DNA of 34,756 nt from Actinomycetes bacterium (lineage in GTDB: Bacteria; Actinomycetota; Coriobacteriia; Coriobacteriales; Eggerthellaceae): the NCBI GenBank assembly GCA_023460315.1, contig JAEWQO010000047.1:1-34756 (forward strand). Reading direction: 5' to 3'. The first letter of the stretch is position 1. The number at the start of each line of letters is the position of its first letter. The notes under the pieces are model-generated. The model was not told where the DNA came from. It made no database searches and was given only the letters and a program-made list of their open reading frames with translations. The translations under genes and the position numbers were made by a program. This document shows, in pieces, positions 16,835-23,822 of the stretch.

Positions 16835-18148
16835 CTATCGACGATGTTTCTCCGGCTCGCCTTCCGATGTCCATTTTTCACGAAATTTCTTTGCCGTTGT
16901 GCAGGCAATAAACATACATGCAGCAATGATGACAAAGAACGCAATGCCGCAACCGTAGGCTGTCTGGAAGCCGCCCGTCATGCTGGCAACGAGGGCCACG
17001 AACGTGGCTCCAAGACCACCGAGAATGGCTATCGGCATATTCATATAGGAGTAAATTTCACCGTAGCGGCGATCGCCATAGCACGCACGCGTGACGAGAG
17101 GCAGGCCGACCGACATCATGGCATCTCCCGTCCCGATGCAGAAACCTGCAATAAGCATTGGAATCTGATTGTCCCCCATGAAAGCTATCATGAGCAAAAA
17201 GCCGACCATGCTGACAAGGGAAAAACCGACCATGGCATTTCTGATCCCAATCTTGTCGGCAAGTGTTCCAAGGGCTATTTTCCCGAGGACATTGCCGACT
17301 GCAGCAGCAGAGATCATAGTGGCGCCAAGCATGGCAAGGCTAGATCCTCCAACAGACTGCACGGCAGTAGGCATCATCGATTTATACCCTCCGCCAAGGG
17401 AAATAAGACCAGCGCCGACAAGAATGCACCAAAATGCAAGCGTTCCCAAAGCGAACTTGCCGCTGACTCCTCTCTTCTTCATTTCTTCTCCCTCGGCAGC
17501 CTCCCTCTCGATGCCAAATGGCTTGAGCCCGATGTCTTCGGGACGCGTGCGGAAGAAAAAGAATGCCGGGACAAGAATGAGAACGGCCGCAACAATCGCC
17601 TCGAACATAAAACCTGTCTTATATCCGCTTGATTGGATAATGCCAGTGAAAACGGGAGACCACACGAATGTGCCAACACCAGTGAAAGCAGAAGCGATGC
17701 CAAGGAACTTGCCAGCTTGCTTCGGAGCAAACCAGTTATTGATGAGCACGGACGGCCCGACAAGAAAGATGACAGGACCAGCGAGTCCGAACAAAGCACC
17801 GGATATATATATCTGCCACACCTCAGTCCATGCCATCATCAAGAGAAGCCCCACGACAATCAGAACCCCTCCTGCACCGAACAGAATGCGTGCGTCAACC
17901 TTGTCAAACAAGCGTCCGCAAAACGGCAGCCAAACAAGCATGACGTACGAATACACGGTCATGAGCAGGGTCACCTGCGTAACGTCGGGGGCACCCGTCT
18001 CGGAATTTACCAAACCAAACGCCAAAGCCATCGGTGCAAAGTAATTACCCATGACATTGAGCACCAATCCCATGCCTCCGGCCATCATCATGCAAACCCC
18101 GATGAACACAAGCCAGGCGCGATGGAACCCCTTTGTTTCTTCAACCAT
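16835..18148 (-). CDS. MFS transporter, OFA-like, following module C
   Basis: A 437-residue, twelve-helix carrier. Start MVEETKGFHRAWLVFIGVCM and the loop TRPEDIGLKPFGIE are shared with the MFS at 15247, showing the two are paralogues. ATG at 18148 is preceded by AGGGAGAGG about ten bases upstream. It is 519 bases downstream of the module C iron-sulfur gene and 217 bases upstream of the module B MFS gene, so it may be its own transcription unit. The palindrome at 18244-18263 lies about 95 bases before its start. Role: likely import or export of a substrate or product of module B or C. Confidence 0.9.
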   Translation of the reverse strand: MVEETKGFHRAWLVFIGVCMMMAGGMGLVLNVMGNYFAPMALAFGLVNSETGAPDVTQVTLLMTVYSYVMLVWLPFCGRLFDKVDARILFGAGGVLIVVGLLLMMAWTEVWQIYISGALFGLAGPVIFLVGPSVLINNWFAPKQAGKFLGIASAFTGVGTFVWSPVFTGIIQSSGYKTGFMFEAIVAAVLILVPAFFFFRTRPEDIGLKPFGIEREAAEGEEMKKRGVSGKFALGTLAFWCILVGAGLISLGGGYKSMMPTAVQSVGGSSLAMLGATMISAAAVGNVLGKIALGTLADKIGIRNAMVGFSLVSMVGFLLMIAFMGDNQIPMLIAGFCIGTGDAMMSVGLPLVTRACYGDRRYGEIYSYMNMPIAILGGLGATFVALVASMTGGFQTAYGCGIAFFVIIAACMFIACTTAKKFREKWTSEGEPEKHRR

Positions 18149-18243
18149 TTTCTTTTCCTCTCCCTAGCTAGTCGAAAAATGGACACAGGACGCGAAGCAG
18201 CAACCCCCTTTCTCCTCTTCCTTTGATCAATGCCCCACCTTTT

Positions 18244-18263
18244 ATCCGCACGAACGTGCGGAT
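18244..18263 (-). promoter_or_regulatory. perfect 20-bp palindrome upstream of MFS gene (candidate operator)
   Basis: ATCCGCACG-AA-CGTGCGGAT is a 9-bp perfect inverted repeat with a two-base centre. The two-base loop makes an RNA hairpin unlikely and a protein-binding operator more likely. Neither flank has a T tract, which argues against a terminator. It is about 95 bases upstream of the MFS start at 18148. Confidence 0.5.
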
Positions 18264-18603
18264 TGGCCGCATTCTGTTCTGATTTGCATCAGTTTTCATG
18301 GGGCCTGAATTCCTATCTTGCAAAATCATGCGAAAAAGAGACGGAAAGCGTAAGAAATGAGGTATTAGACACACTCCTCACCAGCAGAGACGCTGAGGTT
18401 TCTCAGAAAACCCTCCTGTGCACCAATGAACAAAGAGCATTTGGCCTCTATCTGGCGAGAAGCTTGAGCACCGCATTTTTTTCCACGCGGAAGGGCAAGC
18501 AGGCGCAAATGCCAATCACGTCTGGAAAGAGGGCGCTTATAAACGAACACACCCAAGGGAGCCGAGCAAATCAACTCGCCCTTAACACGTCTGATGCCGC
18601 ATA

Positions 18604-18652
18604 GAAGGGGTCCCAACTTGGTTGCTCAATGGCAAACAGTTAGATCCCCTTC
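18604..18652 (-). other. structured element downstream of module C iron-sulfur gene
   Basis: On the minus strand GAAGGGG and CCCCTTC close a stem of 7 bp. Inside, AACT/AGTT and TTGC/GCAA arms can pair. It begins about 15 bases after the stop of the gene at 18668. No T tract follows, so a Rho-independent terminator is not clear; mRNA 3'-end stabilisation or a processing site is possible. The rest of 18264-18603 shows nothing I can name. Confidence 0.3.
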
Positions 18653-18667
18653 CTTATCAGCCTCGCT

Positions 18668-19009
18668 CTAACGGGTAAAAAGCGCACAGCGGGAGGATCC
18701 GTCGATCTTTTTCGCCAGATCCTCGACTTCGCCATGGTACATGCACCACGCTTGACAATGTTGAACACACATTGGTATTTTCCCTTTGGCTACGCGGTCT
18801 TCGCAGAGGTCGCATGCTTTGGTGAGAACCGGAAGCCACGTCCATTCCCAGCGCTTCTTGTTGTCTTTCGCTCCCGCATACTCAAAAGGACCAGTTTCAG
18901 TAAGCTTGATACCGAACTCTCCAGCCGGAAGATTCAAATGCTTTTTGCAGGCCACCTCGCAAGAGTGGCATCCCGTGCAATATTCATAGTTGATCAGAAT
19001 GCCCTTCAT
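18668..19009 (-). CDS. 8-Cys (2x[4Fe-4S]) electron-transfer subunit, module C
   Basis: A 113-residue protein with Cys11, 14, 17 and 21 (YCTGCHSCEVAC), then CDLC and CVQHC, followed by QAWC. It is closest to the module D protein at 26258: both begin MKGILINYEYCTGCHSCE and both have CQAWCMY. The ATG at 19009 directly follows the TAG of the Mo enzyme gene with no spacer, so translation is coupled. No signal peptide. It is the presumed electron-transfer partner of the upstream Mo subunit. Confidence 0.93.
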   Translation of the reverse strand: MKGILINYEYCTGCHSCEVACKKHLNLPAGEFGIKLTETGPFEYAGAKDNKKRWEWTWLPVLTKACDLCEDRVAKGKIPMCVQHCQAWCMYHGEVEDLAKKIDGSSRCALFTR

Positions 19010-21520
19010 CTACTTCTCCTTCCGAGCGAACGGCTCGCAAGCCACATAGTCGTTGCGAAAACCACCGAGTTCCGTTACGACCTCGCTTGGTGTCGGCTCG
19101 GAGACGTCTTCGGTGCATTTGTATATTTTGCAGCAGATGCTTTTAAGCGGATTACCAATGCCTCCATACCCCGTTTCGAAGGAATGGGTCAAGTTGTTGA
19201 TGTTGCACTCAAAAGTGCCATACAGATGCGGGAACGAGGGCTCTTGCTCAGGGAACCACCAGCCGTGCTCGGCATGCACATAATGCGGATCGAGCATCGG
19301 GTCGATAGTCACCTTCTGACGGCAGCGGCCTTCGGTGTTCTCCAGCCAGATCCACTCCCCTTCTGTAAGATCGTACTCCGCAGCTGTCTGAGTGCTCACT
19401 TTAACGAGGGGCCAGGGATGGAACTCGCGCATCGTGGCTTGTTGGCGGTTCTCGGAGTGGAAGAACTCATAGGAACGTGATCCATTGATGCATATGAAGG
19501 GGTATTCTTTGCGATATTCTTGATCATGCAGCCATCTTGTAGCGGTGATCGACTCAATGTGCTCGGCAAGGGGCGGAATGCCCCACGCGCCGAATACCGC
19601 ATAGGGAACGAGTTCGACCCGGCCGGAAGGCGTCGCGAAACCCGGTTGCCCATCGGGCCGCAAAAGTCCCTTCTCGTACTTGTAATATGTCGAGCAAAAA
19701 TCATCGTATTCATAACCGCCTTTTGACACAAGCGCACCAAAGCTGCACTGGCCATCTTCGTGATGCTTTTTCCAGTAGTCGGTATGGACGTCGTCGACTT
19801 CCACCATCCCTGCTTTCGAACGCCCAGCGCTCTTGTAGCTCCTGCCGGTATCGGGATCATAGATGTTAAATCCGACATCAAGATAGTCTTGCAGAAGGGC
19901 TTCGAGCGTCGGCCAGCGCTTATGGAAGAGTTCAGGATTGAGCTTGTTGCCGAGTGCAACAATAAGCTCCTCGTCAGACTTGGCCTCATACCACTTGCTC
20001 ACGCTCTTCATGGCACGAAGAGGCGTCCACCACACACGCATAGAATCCCGTTCTGCGGTCGTCTTCAAGGGCAGGAAGATGTCAGCATAGGCGACCGCCG
20101 TCGGAGTCATATAAGGATCGGCCACCACACAGAACTCGACGTTTTCGAGCATCTTATGAACGCGTGGCGCAGCGGTGGCCGAGCAGCTGATGCCGTTGGA
20201 CCCTTGAGACCAAAACATCTTGATGGGATAGGGCTCCCCGGTCTCAAAGGCACGATTGACCGCGTCGCAATCGGCCATTCCTATGAATTGGACGCAGCCT
20301 GGGTGAACAAGATCGACCGTCAGTTTTTTAGCAAAGGTGTCGGGATCGCAATACAGCTGCGCGGTCGCATAACCAGGATTGATCTCAAAACCATTACGTA
20401 CGAGAATATTCGTACCGGGTTTATCGATGTTGCCACACACGCTCATGAGGTTGCTTACGGTTTGGCACAGCTGAATCGAATCAACTTGCGTGTCAAAGGC
20501 AAGCCCCCACTGGACCGCGCCCCTTTTGGCACCCGCATAAAAACGTGCTGCGTCGGCGATGACGTCTGCCGGTACCCGACATATCTCGGCAGCCCACTCG
20601 GGGGTAAATTGGGCAACATGTTCTTTCAGCTCATCGTAATAGGCACACCACAGATCGACAAACTCATGATCGATGAGGTCCTCTTGCGTGATGACGTTCA
20701 GCCACGAAAGGGCAAGCGCCAAGTCTGTTGCTGGGCGTATGGGCAACCAGTAGGAAGCATGTGCTCCCCACCAGGTCAGCTGGGGATCTATGGAGATAAA
20801 CTCAGTTCCTTGCTGCATACAGACGACCAGCCAGTGACCAAGATACCCGTCAGCATTCGACCTCAAGGGCTCACAGCCCCATATGACCACCACGTCGGGA
20901 CGGATCCACTCAGAATTGCCGTATCGGTCCTCGTGCCCTTCCGAAGCGTCAACAATCGGAAAATCACCGATACCAGCAGCCGTTCCGCAAGTACGTGGCA
21001 GATAGCATGAATACCCGGAAAACCCAATGGCACCGATGTTCGGCGTGCCGAGACACGCGCCACCAAGAAAGGGAACCCAGGACGAGATGTTTCGTCCCGT
21101 TCCATGATTCACAAAAATAGACTCACGTCCGAAGCCGGCTTCGTCGATATGTTCCCGAATCCAATCTGCGATGGTATCGAGCGCCTGATCCCAAGTGATG
21201 CGCTCCCATTTGTTCTCGCCACGTTTCCCCACACGCTTGAGCGGATATTTCGGGCGATCCTCGTAGTTCACTCCCTCAACGAGATTGAGGCAGCGCATGC
21301 ACAGACGGCCATTCGCGCACGGATCGAGGGGATCACCTTCGATCTTCTCGAGTTTGCCATCTTTGGCGTACATGAGCACGCCGCAAGAATCGTGGCAACC
21401 GGGCGCCGAATACGTGTAAGTGCGCGTAACAGTGTATCCGTCTTCCTCCCATTGCCATTCTCCTTCATGATAGGCCGTGCGATCAATGCCATCGAGAAAC
21501 TCCTGATAGTCGAACAGCAT
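19010..21520 (-). CDS. molybdopterin (bis-MGD) oxidoreductase, module C; catechol dehydroxylase-like
   Basis: An 836-residue catalytic subunit. The N-terminus holds C42-x3-C46-x27-C74-x2-C77 (GCHDSCGV, GRLCMRC), then WERITWDQA (105-113), GTGRN (140-144 region) and Cys172 in SGYSCYLPR as candidate Mo ligand. VVIWGCEPLRSNADGYLGHW and DPQLTWWGAHASYW are cofactor-binding stretches, and HGWWFPE lies near the C-terminus. It shares an N-terminal EGEWQWEEDGYTVTRT segment and overall layout with module D, so C and D are the closest pair of paralogues. No Tat signal, hence cytoplasmic. The start at 21520 (MLFDYQE) has GGGAGATGGGG upstream. LuxR-2 precedes it by 174 bases, a gap holding two tandem hairpins. 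Substrate not known. Confidence 0.93.
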   Translation of the reverse strand: MLFDYQEFLDGIDRTAYHEGEWQWEEDGYTVTRTYTYSAPGCHDSCGVLMYAKDGKLEKIEGDPLDPCANGRLCMRCLNLVEGVNYEDRPKYPLKRVGKRGENKWERITWDQALDTIADWIREHIDEAGFGRESIFVNHGTGRNISSWVPFLGGACLGTPNIGAIGFSGYSCYLPRTCGTAAGIGDFPIVDASEGHEDRYGNSEWIRPDVVVIWGCEPLRSNADGYLGHWLVVCMQQGTEFISIDPQLTWWGAHASYWLPIRPATDLALALSWLNVITQEDLIDHEFVDLWCAYYDELKEHVAQFTPEWAAEICRVPADVIADAARFYAGAKRGAVQWGLAFDTQVDSIQLCQTVSNLMSVCGNIDKPGTNILVRNGFEINPGYATAQLYCDPDTFAKKLTVDLVHPGCVQFIGMADCDAVNRAFETGEPYPIKMFWSQGSNGISCSATAAPRVHKMLENVEFCVVADPYMTPTAVAYADIFLPLKTTAERDSMRVWWTPLRAMKSVSKWYEAKSDEELIVALGNKLNPELFHKRWPTLEALLQDYLDVGFNIYDPDTGRSYKSAGRSKAGMVEVDDVHTDYWKKHHEDGQCSFGALVSKGGYEYDDFCSTYYKYEKGLLRPDGQPGFATPSGRVELVPYAVFGAWGIPPLAEHIESITATRWLHDQEYRKEYPFICINGSRSYEFFHSENRQQATMREFHPWPLVKVSTQTAAEYDLTEGEWIWLENTEGRCRQKVTIDPMLDPHYVHAEHGWWFPEQEPSFPHLYGTFECNINNLTHSFETGYGGIGNPLKSICCKIYKCTEDVSEPTPSEVVTELGGFRNDYVACEPFARKEK

Positions 21521-21545
21521 CTACCCCATCTCCCTTCTCGTCCGC

Positions 21546-21592
21546 CGCTGTCGCATAGATGACGACAGCGATTTGGGCCGGATGAGCCCAAA
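21546..21592 (-). promoter_or_regulatory. two tandem hairpins in the leader of module C Mo enzyme
   Basis: Two perfect stems lie one base apart: CGCTGTCG/CGACAGCG (21546-21553 and 21563-21570) and TTTGGGC/GCCCAAA (21572-21578 and 21586-21592). They sit between LuxR-2 and the Mo enzyme, 26-72 bases before its start codon. No U tract follows, so they look more like mRNA stabilisers, processing sites or protein-binding RNA elements than plain terminators. Confidence 0.45.
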
Positions 21593-21694
21593 CCTCACAA
21601 TAAAGAAGAGGGCTTTTCCTTTCATGGGGTCGTAGATGCTAATTTTCGAAGGTAAGGCCTGAGGGGTTAGGCTGGAACGAACGATGCATCCTCC

Positions 21695-23308
21695 TTACCT
21701 TTGGTCTTCGAAGGCATCAGGAAAATTAGATAGATCTATTTCATGTAAATCAATGTTTTCGACAAGGTCCATCAACTCCTGGCGAGAATGAACTCCTGTC
21801 TTTTGGTAGATATTATAGATATGAGCCTTGGCTGTATGAGATGATATTATAAGCTTTTCAGTTATATAATCAGCATTGCGGCCTTTAGCCAACATGCCCA
21901 GAACCTCTCGCTGCCGATGCGAGAGTCCATATTTTCTTGAAATAATCTCGCACTTGGTATAAAACGTCCCTGGACGCTGGAAAGACATCTCCTCTGTTCC
22001 AGCATCGGAGCCCTCAACAGTCTCAGACTCGATCTTGCGGATAGGAATTCCCGGAGAAACTGACAACAGCGGGTCTCCTTCCTTGGAACGCAATGCGTGA
22101 AATCGCGACTCATCTGGATAATTGTCCTCTGTCATCACAAACGAAGCTGAAAAGATAACCATGAGAACAAAGGCTACCACGGAGGCGACCGAAGCAATTG
22201 GCCCAAAAGCTTCTTGCGAAACAGGCGCAAATCCAAAAAAGGCAACAGCCATACCCAGCACGATGCCAAGAAAGCTCATGAGGCGGCCAAGCGAAAAAGC
22301 GCGAATAGCCGACAAATCGCAGATCGCAATATGCTTGCATATGGCGGAAAGGGAACACGTGGTTGGAAACAAGGACCCACAGAGGAGCAGCAGGGCGAAT
22401 ATGAACTTCAGACCATCCGGAACGAAGATAAGAGGAAACGCAACTAGTGCCGCACAAGGCAAGAAAAACCTCATCGTCACCGTTTCATTCACTTTGTTCA
22501 GCTTCAGCGCATCAAAGAGGAGGAAGATGCACGTTATGACAACCAAGATTTCAACAACATAATATGCCCATGGTTGAACGGTTTCAATCGACAGCAGCCA
22601 CCCCAAGGCATAGCCAGCCGCCATACCGGAAGTGGCCGTAGCCAAATAGGAGCGCCATACCACCCGATGTCGACTGTCGGACTCTTTTCTGTCGACGACT
22701 GGTCTCTCTTGCAATCTGAAAAACAGCAGTTCGAGAGCATATGCGCCAAAGGCAATCGAAGGAAAGACGAGTGCGAAAAAGAAGCTCTCCTCAAGCCCGG
22801 CAAACAAAAGACCCGCACAGGCAATGGCAGCACAAGTGAAAATGCCATGCACGTATTGTTTTATATAGCCATAAAAGAACATGCAGATAAATTCGCCATA
22901 GAGTGTGTAGATCAAGCCGAAGCCGAATCCACTCAACAAGGATGCAAACCAAAGGAAAGAAGGCCGATCCTCAAACACCCCAAGGCCAACGAACCCGGCA
23001 AAAGAGCATGCGACAGCTACGGCAAACTGCAAAATCTTATGCGAAGAGAACTCGTTTGAAAATGCCCATGAACAGATGAGAGAGCAAGCAGCGCCCACGA
23101 CAAAACAAAGGGGGCCGATGCCAATGGTTTCAGCTGACCGACTTTCAATCGGGAGAAAAGCCGATGTCCCAATCGCCAAGAACAACCAAGTATAGCAGGC
23201 AATCGCGCCCACCAAGCCTACCATGATACGCGAATTGACAAGCAGCCACCCTGAAGTCTGCTCATTTTGAAATCCTGATGCCGACTCTGATTTCTCTTCC
23301 AACTTCAA
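21695..23308 (-). CDS. LuxR-family regulator with N-terminal polytopic membrane domain (LuxR-2)
   Basis: A 537-residue protein built like LuxR-1: about twelve membrane segments (residues ~30-390) and, at 460-520, a LuxR/NarL helix-turn-helix with SHRQREVLGMLAKGRNADYI and HTAKAHIYNIYQKTGVHSRQ. The two HTH domains are closely similar, the membrane domains much less so, as expected if each senses a different ligand. The start codon appears to be TTG (23308), preceded by GAGG; the next in-frame ATG is at residue 29 and would cut into the first helix. It lies upstream of the module C Mo enzyme on the same strand and is divergent from module D, so it could control either. Confidence 0.88.
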   Translation of the reverse strand: MKLEEKSESASGFQNEQTSGWLLVNSRIMVGLVGAIACYTWLFLAIGTSAFLPIESRSAETIGIGPLCFVVGAACSLICSWAFSNEFSSHKILQFAVAVACSFAGFVGLGVFEDRPSFLWFASLLSGFGFGLIYTLYGEFICMFFYGYIKQYVHGIFTCAAIACAGLLFAGLEESFFFALVFPSIAFGAYALELLFFRLQERPVVDRKESDSRHRVVWRSYLATATSGMAAGYALGWLLSIETVQPWAYYVVEILVVITCIFLLFDALKLNKVNETVTMRFFLPCAALVAFPLIFVPDGLKFIFALLLLCGSLFPTTCSLSAICKHIAICDLSAIRAFSLGRLMSFLGIVLGMAVAFFGFAPVSQEAFGPIASVASVVAFVLMVIFSASFVMTEDNYPDESRFHALRSKEGDPLLSVSPGIPIRKIESETVEGSDAGTEEMSFQRPGTFYTKCEIISRKYGLSHRQREVLGMLAKGRNADYITEKLIISSHTAKAHIYNIYQKTGVHSRQELMDLVENIDLHEIDLSNFPDAFEDQR

Positions 23309-23822
23309 CGATCCTCAACCCCCCAAAAAAAGCCAATCGTCAAGGTAGAAATACATTGCGCACGCAGAACATGGCATTTCTTCCACACCCGTCGCTCACA
23401 CCATGCGCTCACCCCTCACCCTGCCACAACGATCTTGAAAAACAACTGCAACACAAGCTCTCCAATCAGAGTAAACCACAAGATCAACGCATGTCATAAT
23501 ATAGTACCTGAGGTCTTACGGCATCATATCAAGATAGGGCGAGACTTCGCATGGTCCATGTCGGCAACCAGCCTTTTGATGCTCAATCCCTCGTCTGGCT
23601 CCTTCCTTCCTCACGCGGATACCACACCATGAATATCTAGGTCCCGGACTTTTCACAATAGATTTTCTCACTAGACAGAATAAGGTGGAACGGCCCATGC
23701 GCCAAGGCTGGTTCCCTCACTAATAGGATACCTGGATGAATGTCGGCAGCAGGCTTGCTCCTTAGAATCATTCGTGAGCAAGCCGCCTCCATGCGGCTTC
23801 CATAAGGCGAGGAAGGAGCACT
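23309..23822. other. divergent intergenic region between LuxR-2 and module D
   Basis: About 510 non-coding bases, clearly more A+T-rich than the genes, with promoters expected for both directions. CATAATATAG near 23497 resembles a -10 box without a good -35 partner. The last 70 bases form the competing hairpins listed separately. No small ORF with a ribosome site was seen. Confidence 0.5.
23752..23799 (+). promoter_or_regulatory. competing hairpins in the 5' leader of module D (attenuator-like)
   Basis: GGCTTGCTC (23752-23760) can pair perfectly with GAGCAAGCC (23776-23784). The end of that second arm, AAGCCGC (23780-23786), can instead pair with GCGGCTT (23793-23799). The two stems share 23780-23784 and so exclude each other. 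The second stem ends 23 bases before the ATG at 23823, close to the ribosome site AAGGAG (23813-23818). This is the geometry of a translational attenuator or ligand-responsive leader; no known riboswitch class was recognised. Confidence 0.5.
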
